This document shows positions 26,962 through 35,782 of a stretch of 64,000 bases of DNA, one piece after another. The notes below the pieces were generated by a model that was not told where the DNA came from, did not search any database, and saw nothing but the letters and a program-made list of their open reading frames with translations. Location: positions 222,848-286,847 of the forward strand of contig NZ_JAJTMY010000003.1 in the NCBI RefSeq assembly GCF_021300615.1, given 5' to 3'. The number at the start of each line of letters is the position of its first letter. The stretch's first letter is position 1. The DNA comes from Helicobacter anatolicus. Lineage in GTDB: Bacteria > Campylobacterota > Campylobacteria > Campylobacterales > Helicobacteraceae. The translations under genes and the position numbers were made by a program.

Positions 26962-28996
26962 TTATCAAAAAATTTTAGAATTATTAAAAAATGCACAAAA
27001 TAAATATGATATAGATTTGGTTATACACCAGATTCTAGAAATTATACAAAGAATGGGTAGTCAAAGTTTTAATATGGTGCCTGATGAGATTTTACAACTC
27101 TTTCGAGAAAAAATTTTTGATTTTATTTTTGCTAAGGGGGATATTGCTGATAAATCTTATCTTTGTTTGTATGTTTTATTTTTAAATGCAAACAAAATTG
27201 ATCAGTTTACAAAACTTGAGAGCATTGCTATAGAGAGTTTATTTGCAAATGGTGTAAGTGATAATGAAAATGTTATGCTACTAGAATTGGCATTTTTGGC
27301 AAAGATTTTAAATGGTAAAGCAAAGGAGGGATTAGAGTTTTACTTGCAAAATATTGTGCGCATTGATATTCATTGTTTGGAAGCACAAAAAAGCATTAAT
27401 TTAATGTTGCAATTTTTTGAAACAATAAAAATACCTTTTGAGATTTTTTCACAGAATTTAAAAAAGGTTTTACAAGAAAATTTTTTTAGTTTTAGCTATA
27501 AGGAAAAACGCTCGGTTTTTAATTGGCAATTGCATTTTTTTTGGAATCTTAAACATTTTTTTAATCATCGCGGATGGTTGGAGTTTTATGAAATCTGGAA
27601 GGAAATTTTTTATAAAGAATTAGATTTTTACGATGCAAAAAAAATAGATTTTGCACTTTATTTGCAATTTTTTATCTATCACATATGTGGTAATAATTTT
27701 TCTTCTCAAGAAGACTGGAAAAAATTTAATCAAGAAATTAGTCTTTATGCTGCAGAAAAATATCAACAATTTGCTAAACAATTTGTATTGCCAGAATGTG
27801 GGTATCAAGAAAGTGGTGTTATTGGGATTTTGAGGGATAGATTGGTAGAAAATTCACCCTATAAGGTGGAGTATAGCTTTTTGAAAGTATTGCTAGATAA
27901 TGAAGAATTTAAGAAAAAATATAAAGTCAAACTTTATTTGATGAGTCTATTAGAAAAAAGTGATAATGATGCAGGAATTTTAAAAAGTTATACAGATTTA
28001 GGCATTGAGGTTGTAGATATTTTGGGAGAACAAAATAAGGCAGTGTATTACAATTCTCATTTGGAAAAAGCCTTAGTATTGCGTGAAAAAATTATAAAAG
28101 ATGGTGTAGAAATTTTGATTAGCCCAAATAATGGCTATGGGATTAGCGATTTTTTATTAGCAACACGCGCGGCAAAAAAACAAATTTTTTGGAGTCATGG
28201 AAATTTTGTCTATGATATTCCTTGTATTGATAAAAAAATTACACATATTTGTGGAAATCAAGAAAAAATCATGCATGAAGGTTATGAATTTATCGGGATT
28301 CCTGTAAAAATGGATGATTGTTTTTATAATCCTTATGTACCAGAAGAACAAATTGCACATATCCGTGCACAATATCCTAAAGACTGTGTGGTTTTGGGAA
28401 ATATAGGTCGACTGGTAAAAATTGATCATCAAGAATTTTTGCAAACAATTATTTCTATTATGCAACAAAATCCAAAAACTATTTTTCTTGCTTGTGGCGG
28501 TGGCAATAAAGATGAAATCTGCCAAAAGATTAAGGCAATTGATTCAACAATATTATCACGATTTTATTTTACGGGATTTGTTGATAGTGCTTTATATGGG
28601 CATGTAATTGATATTTGGCTAGATAGTTTTCCAATGGCTCAAGGTGAAAGCAGGATTGAATTTAGTGCTAAAGGAAAGCCTTCATTGATTTTATCTACAG
28701 AAAATAAAGAGAGTCGCACAGAAAGATTAGAAAGGTTTTTTGATTTACATCGTGAGGTTTTTGCACAAAAAAGTAGTGCTAGAAAAATCGATCTTGAAGA
28801 AATGCACATGTTTGTATGTCAAGAAGAAAGTTTTGTCGCTTTTGATATAGAGGATTATATCAAAAAAGCTAATGCATTGATTTTGATGCCAAAAGAGGTT
28901 TTATCTCACAAAATGTTGTTGCAAATATTGCTCAAAGAAGTTAATGATACACTAAGGGAAAATAAAGGTAAAAAGGCATTTTTGGATATGCTATAA
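26942..28996 (+). CDS. Large protein with C-terminal glycosyltransferase-B domain (O-GlcNAc transferase/HMW1C-like)
   Basis: 684 residues, no signal peptide. Residues 1 to about 330 are helical and may be a repeat-type scaffold. From about 340 the fold looks GT-B: IEVVDILGEQ, IIKDGVEILISPNNGYG, KQIFWSHGNF, then the donor half with LGNIGRLVKIDHQEF, IFLACGGGN, FYFTGFVD and DIWLDSFPMAQGES. This arrangement recalls SPINDLY/OGT and HMW1C protein glycosyltransferases. The start overlaps mreC by 20 bases (ATG at 26942 after AGGACGCAAG); an upstream extension within mreC is rejected. Substrate unknown; I rate the glycosyltransferase call good, the subfamily weak. Confidence 0.65.
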   Translation: MKILQNDYQKILELLKNAQNKYDIDLVIHQILEIIQRMGSQSFNMVPDEILQLFREKIFDFIFAKGDIADKSYLCLYVLFLNANKIDQFTKLESIAIESLFANGVSDNENVMLLELAFLAKILNGKAKEGLEFYLQNIVRIDIHCLEAQKSINLMLQFFETIKIPFEIFSQNLKKVLQENFFSFSYKEKRSVFNWQLHFFWNLKHFFNHRGWLEFYEIWKEIFYKELDFYDAKKIDFALYLQFFIYHICGNNFSSQEDWKKFNQEISLYAAEKYQQFAKQFVLPECGYQESGVIGILRDRLVENSPYKVEYSFLKVLLDNEEFKKKYKVKLYLMSLLEKSDNDAGILKSYTDLGIEVVDILGEQNKAVYYNSHLEKALVLREKIIKDGVEILISPNNGYGISDFLLATRAAKKQIFWSHGNFVYDIPCIDKKITHICGNQEKIMHEGYEFIGIPVKMDDCFYNPYVPEEQIAHIRAQYPKDCVVLGNIGRLVKIDHQEFLQTIISIMQQNPKTIFLACGGGNKDEICQKIKAIDSTILSRFYFTGFVDSALYGHVIDIWLDSFPMAQGESRIEFSAKGKPSLILSTENKESRTERLERFFDLHREVFAQKSSARKIDLEEMHMFVCQEESFVAFDIEDYIKKANALILMPKEVLSHKMLLQILLKEVNDTLRENKGKKAFLDML

Positions 28997-30136
28997 ATGA
29001 AAATTTTAGTTCTGTGTGCGGCCAATGTTGCTATCAATCCTAGACCATCAAGAATGGTAGGATTTTTAAAAGATATGCATGAAGTGAGTGCAATGGGGAT
29101 TGCTTGTGATGAGATTCCAGGCGTTGCTACTTATAGTTATAGCGCATATAAAAAGCGCAATTTTTTGCAAGAAATTGGTTTATATTTTAATGTATTTTTA
29201 CGGCGTTGGAATTGTTTGATTTATACACACAATCGTTTGGAAATTGTGGAATTTTTGCAAAAAAAATCTTTTGATTTAATTATTTGTCATGATTTAGTAT
29301 TGCTACCTATTGTTTTGCGATATAAAAAAAATGCAAAAGTTTTATTTGATGCAAGAGAGTTTTATCCCAAGCAATGTACAAATAATCTTAGGTGGAGAAT
29401 ATTGTTTGCAAAATTTAATGATTATTTATGCAAAAGATATCTTAAGGATGCTGATAGGGTAATTACAGTGGCTTTGGGATTAAGTGCAGCATATCAAAAG
29501 AGTTATGGTATAAAAAGTGAAGTTTTTTATTCTTTGAGTAAATATTATGATCTTATGCCAAGCCCAGTTGATAAGAATAATATCAAAATGATTTATCATG
29601 GCTTTGCAAATCCTTTGCGAGAGATTGAAAAAACTATTGAAATTATAGATTATTGTGATGAATCTTTTAGTTTGGACTTGATGTTAGTATGTCATGATTC
29701 TAAATATTTGCAAAAATTACAGGATATGGTGGCTTTACGTCAAAAAAATGGAAAAAAAATACGTATTATTCCACCTGTTCATTTTGAAGAGATTGTTCCA
29801 TTTTCTCAAAAATACGATATTGGAATTTATGCATTGCCAAAATCAAATTTTAATCTTGAATACACAATGCCTAATAAGTTTTTTGAATATATGCAGTCAC
29901 GTTTAGCAATCGTGGCAATTCCACATCGTGAAATGCATGAGATATTACAAAAATACCAAAATGGCATTACTGCAAAGAGTTATAACCCTAAAGATATCGC
30001 AGAAACTCTCAATAATTTAAAAATACAAGATATAGAAAAAATGAAAAATTGCTCTCATCTTGCGGCCAAAATTTTAAGTAGTGAGACAAATAAAAATAAG
30101 ATTTTAAAAATTATCGAGGAAATGTTTGTATTTTAA
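28997..30136 (+). CDS. GT4-type glycosyltransferase
   Basis: 379 residues beginning directly after the previous stop. The N-terminal Rossmann half (MKILVLCAANVAINPRPSR) and C-terminal half with IIPPVHFEEIVPF, YDIGIYALPK and MPNKFFEYMQSRLAIVA (the E-x7-E type nucleotide-sugar region of family 4) identify a retaining GT-B enzyme. It probably acts in the cytoplasm on a surface glycan, LPS or flagellin-type precursor. Together with the preceding gene it forms a two-gene extension of the mreBC operon. Acceptor and donor cannot be inferred. Confidence 0.82.
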   Translation: MKILVLCAANVAINPRPSRMVGFLKDMHEVSAMGIACDEIPGVATYSYSAYKKRNFLQEIGLYFNVFLRRWNCLIYTHNRLEIVEFLQKKSFDLIICHDLVLLPIVLRYKKNAKVLFDAREFYPKQCTNNLRWRILFAKFNDYLCKRYLKDADRVITVALGLSAAYQKSYGIKSEVFYSLSKYYDLMPSPVDKNNIKMIYHGFANPLREIEKTIEIIDYCDESFSLDLMLVCHDSKYLQKLQDMVALRQKNGKKIRIIPPVHFEEIVPFSQKYDIGIYALPKSNFNLEYTMPNKFFEYMQSRLAIVAIPHREMHEILQKYQNGITAKSYNPKDIAETLNNLKIQDIEKMKNCSHLAAKILSSETNKNKILKIIEEMFVF

Positions 30137-30357
30137 TTTTTTAACTAGATTTTGGTATTTTTTGATTTAAGATTTAAATCAAGCAAATTAAGTTGAAAAG
30201 CTAGGCTAGTAATAGCTCTTTTAGATATATCTATTTAACAATGTCTTTTTAGAGATTTTATAAATTATTGTATGTAGAGAGATGTGTTTTGGCTAAATAG
30301 TTCAAATAGTATAGAAATTTTTAAATCTGTTGAAATATTTGTGAAATTTTGGAGAGG
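30137..30357. other. AT-rich spacer between glycosyltransferase and tRNA genes
   Basis: Holds a perfect 9-bp hairpin, TTGATTTAA / TTAAATCAA with loop GAT at 30162-30182. It may end either transcript, but its stem is A/T-rich and no good T tract follows. No coding signal seen in the rest. Confidence 0.4.
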
Positions 30358-30434
30358 TGGTACGCCCGGCAGGATTCGAACCTGCGACCTACGGCTTAGA
30401 AGGCTGTTGCTCTATCCAGCTGAGCTACGAGCGC
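30358..30434 (-). tRNA. tRNA-Arg (anticodon TCT)
   Basis: Minus-strand 77-mer starting GCGCTCGTAGCTCAG and ending GGGCGTACCA with CCA encoded. It has a normal acceptor stem, the T arm GGTTCGAATCC, and loop CTTCTAA giving anticodon TCT, which reads AGA/AGG. Last of four clustered tRNA genes. Confidence 0.96.
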
Positions 30435-30461
30435 GTATAAATAATAAAAAAATGAGTTAGG

Positions 30462-30538
30462 TGGTACGCCCGAAGGGAGTCGAACCCCTAACCCCCAGAT
30501 CCGAAGTCTGGTGCTCTATCCAATTGAGCTACGAACGC
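30462..30538 (-). tRNA. tRNA-Arg (anticodon TCG)
   Basis: Minus-strand 77-mer starting GCGTTCGTAGCTCAATTGG with encoded CCA, T arm GGGTTCGACTCCC, and anticodon loop CTTCGGA between CCAGA and TCTGG, giving TCG (reads CGA and probably other CGN). Third of the cluster in transcription order. Confidence 0.95.
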
Positions 30539-30573
30539 AAGTTATTATTGTATAAATTTATATCGATTATTCA

Positions 30574-30650
30574 TGGGGTGGATGATGGGGCTCGAACCCA
30601 CGACCCTCAGAGCCACAACCTGATGCTCTAACCAACTGAGCTACATCCAC
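30574..30650 (-). tRNA. tRNA-His (anticodon GTG)
   Basis: Minus-strand tRNA starting GTGGATGTAGCTCAG, loop TTGTGGC with anticodon GTG, T arm GGGTTCGAGCCC and encoded CCA. The base before position 1 is G (30651) and the discriminator is C, matching the G-1:C73 identity of tRNA-His. Confidence 0.96.
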
Positions 30651-30673
30651 CACAAACAATAACAACAAGACAA

Positions 30674-30751
30674 TGGTCGGGGCGAAAGGATTCGAACCTT
30701 CGACCCCTTGGTCCCAAACCAAGTGCGCTAACCAGACTGCGCTACGCCCCG
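30674..30751 (-). tRNA. tRNA-Pro (anticodon TGG)
   Basis: Minus-strand tRNA starting CGGGGCGTAGCGCAG, with loop TTTGGGA between CTTGG and CCAAG (anticodon TGG), T arm AGGTTCGAATCCT and encoded CCA. First of the cluster, so the promoter should lie in 30752-30808. Confidence 0.96.
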
Positions 30752-30808
30752 ATAAGTCTTAAGCCATGATTATACACTAAGTTTGCTATTTTTGTCAAGA
30801 TTTTAAAA

Positions 30809-31357
30809 CTAATCTTTGCTTGCAAGATCAAGCAATGTTTCTAGCGCTTGTTGTGTAATCTCTTGCAATGCAGCAACATCTTTTTGCTCCTTGCTTTTAT
30901 GGATTATACCTGCTTTTTGGGTATTAAATTTTTCATCCCTGATGCTATAACCTAGTTCAATAGATGCGCTATTATCCATAAAACCTAAAAATAGAAGATT
31001 GATTGTTATAGATTTTTTATATTTAGTAACACTGCGTCCTAAGATTATACATTTTTTATAAGCCTTTTTGTAAAGAATATTTTTAATCATTTCTTTAGGA
31101 TTGTCGAGCCATTGAATATTTTCTATAGTGATAATAGTACCATCGGATTTTTTCTGAAAAATATTTTTATTATCCAAAAAAGAATAGCTTGAGATTCCAT
31201 CAATTTGAATAGTAGAAAATTCTTTGCACACAGTAGTTTCTAGTTTTTGTGTATCTAAATCATAGTAAGTTTTTTTAGGTAATTCTGTTTTAATTTTGAT
31301 ATTAAGACAGCCTGCAAACATTAAAGTGGTTAGAATGATATAAAAGTATCTTTTCAT
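30809..31357 (-). CDS. ABC-type transport auxiliary lipoprotein (Mla/Pqi-type, DUF330-like)
   Basis: 182-residue predicted lipoprotein: signal peptide KRYFYIILTTLMFAGC with lipobox cysteine C17. The mature part is a small alpha/beta domain, like the periplasmic lipoprotein partners of MCE transport systems (MlaX/PqiC type). Its ATG overlaps the MCE gene stop (ATGA), and it is the last gene of the operon. The family call rests more on position and lipobox than on clear motifs. Confidence 0.72.
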   Translation of the reverse strand: MKRYFYIILTTLMFAGCLNIKIKTELPKKTYYDLDTQKLETTVCKEFSTIQIDGISSYSFLDNKNIFQKKSDGTIITIENIQWLDNPKEMIKNILYKKAYKKCIILGRSVTKYKKSITINLLFLGFMDNSASIELGYSIRDEKFNTQKAGIIHKSKEQKDVAALQEITQQALETLLDLASKD

Positions 31358-32145
31358 CTTTTCTGCTCCCCAAAAAGAGTATTGTAAGGATCTTTTTCAA
31401 ATTTATTCAAAACATCGCTACCAAGTTTAAAAAATTGATCAATATAATTTAGCGAATGATCAATTCTTAAAATCAATGGACTTAGAATTTCGCGAGCATT
31501 GTAATCTCCATTTGAAAGTTGATGATTGAGTGTGTCTGTAAGTGTATTGAGATTTTGTGCAAGTTTGTCAATGTGATCTTGTGTTTGATTGAGATTTTGA
31601 CTGAGATTTTGCACGCTGTCAATGATATGCGAGATTCTAGAAATATTATTTTGACTTAAAAGGGTTTTGAAACTTTTGAGAAGAATTAATACTTCCTTGC
31701 TAGCCTCATCAGCCTTTAGGGTGAGTTTTCCAAAAATATTGGGCTCAAAATTCAAGATCGCATCTTTTTTATTTTTTATAACCTCTTCTTGATTGCTTTG
31801 TTTAAGGGATAGGAAATTTAATCCAGCTAATCCTTGAGAATCTACACTGAGTGTAGAGCCCTTTTTGACAGGAATATGTTTTTTGATTTTTACGATAATT
31901 TTTACCATACCAATTTGTTTGTCATCAAAGCCAATGTGGCTAATGCTACCAATATTAATCCCCTTGTATCTCACAGGAGTGTTAATACTTAGACCAGTAA
32001 TGTCATGATCTGTGTAGATATTGTAAAAAAAGTAATCCTTATCATCAAAGTTGTATCTACCTAATGTAATAATAAAAACCACTAATGCGGTTAAAATAGA
32101 AAAGAAAATAATCCCAATTAGAGTAAAATTTATACGTCTTTCCAA
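31354..32145 (-). CDS. mlaD: MCE-family lipid-binding protein MlaD
   Basis: Inner-membrane-anchored periplasmic substrate-binding subunit of a phospholipid/lipid transport ABC system. The 263 residues have one N-terminal helix (FTLIGIIFFSILTALVVFI) followed by an MCE domain from about residue 40 (DHDITGLSINTPVRYKGINIGSI, then LSVDSQGLAGLNFLSL). A long coiled-coil tail of amphipathic helices follows (SQNLNQTQDHIDKLAQNLN). It overlaps the ATPase gene by 16 bases. Confidence 0.9.
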   Translation of the reverse strand: MERRINFTLIGIIFFSILTALVVFIITLGRYNFDDKDYFFYNIYTDHDITGLSINTPVRYKGINIGSISHIGFDDKQIGMVKIIVKIKKHIPVKKGSTLSVDSQGLAGLNFLSLKQSNQEEVIKNKKDAILNFEPNIFGKLTLKADEASKEVLILLKSFKTLLSQNNISRISHIIDSVQNLSQNLNQTQDHIDKLAQNLNTLTDTLNHQLSNGDYNAREILSPLILRIDHSLNYIDQFFKLGSDVLNKFEKDPYNTLFGEQKR

Positions 32146-32903
32146 AATTTCTCTCCTCGTGTGCTATTAAATAAATTATCTTTATCCAGTTTGTTTGTTC
32201 GTGCAAAATAGCTAAACTCTTGCAGATTTCCTTCAAAACTAATTTTACCTTCTTTTAATAAAATGAAACGATCAGTAATATTTTTAATTGTATCTAGATC
32301 ATGTGTAATTATGACAACACTAAAAGGATTGCTATCTTTAAGTTCAGTGATAAGGTTATCAAATCTCTCTGCACTCAAAGGATCTAGACCGCTAGTAGGT
32401 TCATCTAAAAATAAAATTTCAGGGTTTAAAACCATAGCTCTTGCAAGCCCTACGCGTTTTTTCATACCGCCACTAAGCTCATAGGGGTAGAGATTGTAAG
32501 TTTTTGGTCCTAGTCCTACGCGATCTAACCACATTTTTGAAATTTCTGTGATAATTTTTGGTGGATAGTTGCTATATTCTTCAAGCATTACTCCTACATT
32601 TTCCAAGACACTTAACGAACTAAAAAGTGCACCAAATTGAAAAAGCACACCACAGCGTTGGATTAGTCGCGTGCGTTCTAGTAAATTCATTTGGTGGATA
32701 TTTTGATCAAAAATTTTGATTTCACCACTTTTGGGTTGATTGAGCATGATGAGTGCAGAAAGTAGTGTGCTTTTGCCGCTCCCACTCCCACCAAGAATAG
32801 CAAAAGTCTCATACTCATAGATTTTGAAACTGATATTATTATGGATAATCGTGTCACCATAAGCAGTTGTAAGATTATTGACTTCAATGACTGCTTTTTT
32901 CAT
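32130..32903 (-). CDS. mlaF: ABC transporter ATP-binding protein MlaF-like
   Basis: Energises the MlaE permease. The 257-residue ATPase shows Walker A GGSGSGKST, Q-loop region LFQFGALFSSLSV, signature LSGGMKKR, Walker B EILFLDEPTSGLDP and the switch His (VIITHD). The frame is open further upstream to 32957, but the ATG at 32903 overlaps the mlaE stop as ATGA, so the shorter form is chosen. The LSGGM signature rather than LSGGQ is typical for MlaF. Confidence 0.92.
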   Translation of the reverse strand: MKKAVIEVNNLTTAYGDTIIHNNISFKIYEYETFAILGGSGSGKSTLLSALIMLNQPKSGEIKIFDQNIHQMNLLERTRLIQRCGVLFQFGALFSSLSVLENVGVMLEEYSNYPPKIITEISKMWLDRVGLGPKTYNLYPYELSGGMKKRVGLARAMVLNPEILFLDEPTSGLDPLSAERFDNLITELKDSNPFSVVIITHDLDTIKNITDRFILLKEGKISFEGNLQEFSYFARTNKLDKDNLFNSTRGEKFWKDV

Positions 32904-33997
32904 AAATCTAACCTTGTAAAAACGATAGAAAAAATTGCATTGATAAAGATAATCCAAAACAATGCATTCACAACACTAATTGTCGTGGCTTTGCCTACTT
33001 GTTCAGTATCTCCATAAACTTGCAATCCTCTAAAAGTTCCTACCAATGCTACAGCAGCACCAAAAAATGGTGCTTTGATAATTCCTACTAAAAAATTATT
33101 CCATCCTACTGTTTCATAAAATCTTTCAATATATTGTAAAAAACTAATTCCCAAGTGTGCTTTAATTGCAAGCATACCAGCAAAAATACTTGCAATATCG
33201 GCTAAAAATACCATAAGGGGCATGACAACAACCAGTGCTAAGAATCTAGGAATAACTAAAAAATCAATAAGATTAAGATTCATTACACGCATAGCATTGC
33301 TTTCTTCTGTGATATTCATTACCCCAATTTGTGCAGTATAGCTTGAAGCACTTCTTCCTGCGATAACAAGTGCTAAGACAAAAGGTCCCATTTCTCGCAA
33401 AGAGAGTTTTGCAGTGGTGTCAATGCTTAGAAGCGGTGCCCCCATGCTTTGGAGTTGGATGGCTCCTTGTAGTGTAATTGCGCCTCCCACGATAAATGAA
33501 GTAAGCAGGGAGACAGGCAGTGCTTTAAATCCAGATTCGTTTAAGTGGTAGCAAAAAGATTGAAATCGGAATCTTTTAGGGTTTAAGATACAAAGATAGA
33601 TATGAAAAAGCATAAGGCCAAAAAAATTCGTAAATTCGTTGATATCACGAAGAAAATTACAAATTCTTTTTCCAAAAATCGCAAAAATTCCATAAGGTTT
33701 TGGGATAGGTTGATGTGTAGAATCATAAAAATTATTAAGAGCTTTAATGTGGGATTCAATGCTTTTATTCGCATTTTGATATGAGAGAATATTGGCATTT
33801 AGGAAAATAAAAGTTGTGGCATTAAAATCCATTTTTGTAGTTTGAGAAAAATCAAGCACAATTTTTGGATATTTTTGTGCCATATTTTTAAAGTCCTGCA
33901 ATAGGGAGTTTGGTAGGGTAAAATCCCATATTCCTTTGATAAAAACAATTGTTGCATCTTTTTGATGCGTGACTTCAAAACTAGCTTGTAATCCCAT
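32900..33997 (-). CDS. mlaE: MlaE permease with N-terminal STAS-like domain
   Basis: Inner-membrane permease of the lipid transport system. The 365 residues comprise an N-terminal segment of about 100 residues that looks STAS-like (IVLDFSQTTKMDFNATTFIF). About five membrane helices follow, with the MlaE core (GGAITLQGAIQL, ELGP-like LREMGPFVLALVIAGRS, ITEESNAMRVMNLN). The operon order mlaE-mlaF-mlaD-lipoprotein is as I recall in H. pylori. In other systems the STAS protein is a separate MlaB; here it appears fused. Confidence 0.9.
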   Translation of the reverse strand: MGLQASFEVTHQKDATIVFIKGIWDFTLPNSLLQDFKNMAQKYPKIVLDFSQTTKMDFNATTFIFLNANILSYQNANKSIESHIKALNNFYDSTHQPIPKPYGIFAIFGKRICNFLRDINEFTNFFGLMLFHIYLCILNPKRFRFQSFCYHLNESGFKALPVSLLTSFIVGGAITLQGAIQLQSMGAPLLSIDTTAKLSLREMGPFVLALVIAGRSASSYTAQIGVMNITEESNAMRVMNLNLIDFLVIPRFLALVVVMPLMVFLADIASIFAGMLAIKAHLGISFLQYIERFYETVGWNNFLVGIIKAPFFGAAVALVGTFRGLQVYGDTEQVGKATTISVVNALFWIIFINAIFSIVFTRLDL

Positions 33998-34056
33998 AAA
34001 TCTTCTTAAGTTTTTAGGTAGAATTATATCAAAAGTTGAAAAATGCTAGGATTTTT

Positions 34057-34734
34057 ATGAGATTAAAAAGAAAAATTTTATGCGTAATAATGTTTTTTTG
34101 CGGAATACATGCAGAAAGTTTTTCTGATGATGTGGAAAAGATTCTCAAAGAACAAGAATTAATTAGGCAAAAAAGCGGACAATATTTTTCTATAGGTCTT
34201 GGGAGTTCAATTTTAAGATTACAACAAATTTCTCATGGAAAAATGGCTTACGCTCCTATCATGTTGTCTTTAAAGGCTGGGAATCAAACATTTTTTACAA
34301 AAAATGTGGGAATTAGAGGTTTTTTTAGCCTTGATACGTATAGTGATAATATCAATTATACTTTTCAAAAACCTTCATATAATTCGCTTTTTATGTTTTT
34401 TTCTTTGGGTATTGACTTGATCACAGAATTTGCACTAACAAAAAATAACAAGCATTTCTTGGGGACATTTTTTGGTTTAGGTGGTGGGGCAGTTATTTAT
34501 ACTGATAATCAAAGTTATACTTTTTTTAAAGATGCATTTTTAAGTGCAGGATTTATTGTGGAGGCAGGGATAGATTTTACAATCAATATTAAACATAGAA
34601 TTAGCCTTGGGGTAAAGATTACGCCTATACAAAAAAAATGGTCTCCTTCTATTGTCAAACAGACAGATTTTTTACCTTTTATTAATTATCAATATAAATT
34701 TGGCAGGGATATTTTTAGCGGAAAAAAAGATTAG
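34057..34734 (+). CDS. Outer membrane beta-barrel protein
   Basis: 225-residue exported protein: signal peptide LKRKILCVIMFFCGIHA followed by an acidic segment and then alternating strands rich in aromatic residues (YFSIGLGSSILRL, FFGLGGGAVIY, FINYQYKF). The C-terminal barrel strand ends YQYKF, with ten more residues after it. The ATG at 34057 follows TAGGATTTTT and is preferred over an upstream TTG. It belongs to the small Helicobacter outer-membrane-protein type, but not to a clearly named Hop/Hor family. Divergent from the mla operon, which maintains the same membrane. Confidence 0.65.
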   Translation: MRLKRKILCVIMFFCGIHAESFSDDVEKILKEQELIRQKSGQYFSIGLGSSILRLQQISHGKMAYAPIMLSLKAGNQTFFTKNVGIRGFFSLDTYSDNINYTFQKPSYNSLFMFFSLGIDLITEFALTKNNKHFLGTFFGLGGGAVIYTDNQSYTFFKDAFLSAGFIVEAGIDFTINIKHRISLGVKITPIQKKWSPSIVKQTDFLPFINYQYKFGRDIFSGKKD

Positions 34735-35099
34735 AAAATATTATTATAGTTGTAAATTAATATTTTAGGGCATGTGGCTTATAAACAAGCATTTTATCAC
34801 AATTAGAGCATATATAGCTTGGTGTGCAAATCTAAGTAAGTAATTTGTTTGTAAATGAGATGGTTAGAGAAAGTGGTTTTATTTGTATCTTATATTTTTT
34901 ACAAATAATGCTGTTTTTAATCTTATAATCTTTTTAGTTACTGCTAAAAATAGCATTACTATATTATTGGAATATTGACAAATTCTATCCCCAGTAAAAA
35001 TTTTTAATATTTCCATGTGTTTCTTTGATAGCAAAATTTCTTGATTTTATTTTGTCTTTGTGCTATATTCCACATAAAGGATAGATAAAAGGTAGGGCA
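34735..35099. other. AT-rich region without a recognisable gene
   Basis: 365 bases. Noted: TATAAT at 34924-34929, a small hairpin TGCTA-AAAA-TAGCA (34942-34955), and the likely promoter of the next gene, TATATT at 35064-35069 before AAAAGGTAGGGCA. No open frame supported. Confidence 0.5.
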
Positions 35100-35603
35100 A
35101 TGGCTAGAGCTTTAAGGTATGATCATAACAAAGCAATAAATGGCAATCAAAAAATAGATGGGGTTAGTGAGTATGAAGAATTAAGAAGAATTCTTTTTAA
35201 TGATGAAATAAAAGGGTTGCAATCAAAACCACAAAGCAAAAAAAATGTGTCTTTTATTAAAGCTCTAGCTATCAAAATTGCAGATTATCTTATAATATAC
35301 CCTATTGGCACTTGCTATGCTATTGGTTTTTTTATTTTTTGTGCTCTTTCATTTGCTCTTGCATTTCCTCTTGTTTTAGTGCTTTTACCACTTCTTTTAT
35401 TATGGCAGTTTTCTAGCCCTGTGCTCATGCCTATTTTATTGCCTATTTGGGAATTTTTAAAGGGGGCAGGCAAGATTGTTGGAGGGCTTATTCTTGCTTT
35501 AATAACAATACCACTGATTTGCCTGTATATTATTGCAGCACCTCTATATGCCATAATATGCTTATTTGGCATTATTGGATTGTTTTTTTCTATACTCTCT
35601 TAA
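35100..35603 (+). CDS. Unknown integral membrane protein (167 aa)
   Basis: I do not recognise this family. Residues 1-52 are soluble and charged (MARALRYDHNKAINGNQKI, a Lys/Gln-rich stretch). The remaining 115 form about four dense hydrophobic helices (YAIGFFIFCALSFALAFPLV, LLPLLLLW, IVGGLILALITIPLICLYI, IICLFGIIGLFFSI). A good AAAGGTAGGGCA site precedes the ATG. It sits in an AT-rich pocket between an outer membrane protein and uvrB. The end of a decayed minus-strand gene touches its stop codon, so it may be cargo of a lost element. Confidence 0.6.
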   Translation: MARALRYDHNKAINGNQKIDGVSEYEELRRILFNDEIKGLQSKPQSKKNVSFIKALAIKIADYLIIYPIGTCYAIGFFIFCALSFALAFPLVLVLLPLLLLWQFSSPVLMPILLPIWEFLKGAGKIVGGLILALITIPLICLYIIAAPLYAIICLFGIIGLFFSILS

Positions 35604-35782
35604 TCCTCTAAATCTGCATAAGTGTAGCTATTGTTTTCAATAGCTCTTTGCACTTCTTGTGCTCCTGCATTAGTATAGATTTGTATTGTTTTATTATCTA
35701 TGATTTGTTTTTGTGTATGATGGTAAACTTCTTGTAAAGCTTTTTCCAAACCCAGTATAATTTGGGATATATTCTGATAGTT
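35600..35782 (-). pseudogene. Decayed gene fragment of the dispersed family (copy 2)
   Basis: A 60-codon minus-strand frame without a start, bounded upstream by TAA, reads IISQ-type residues then GLEKALQEVYHHTQK, IIDNKTIQIYTNAGAQEV and QRAIENNSYTYADLED, ending at TAA. It matches the plus-strand fragment at 14046-14264 (about 28 of 35 C-terminal residues identical, both ending YADLE plus D or E). Only the C-terminus is present, so it is a truncated copy. Its end meets the membrane protein gene tail to tail with a 4-base overlap. Confidence 0.65.

Noticed and set aside
30162..30182. Strong terminator after the GT4 gene
   Set aside because: The 9-bp stem is A/T-rich with no following T run; kept only as a weak hairpin in the spacer entry.
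34975..34980. TTGACA as a -35 element for the 35100 gene
   Set aside because: At 17 bases downstream there is no TATAAT-like sequence, and the distance to the gene is too great.
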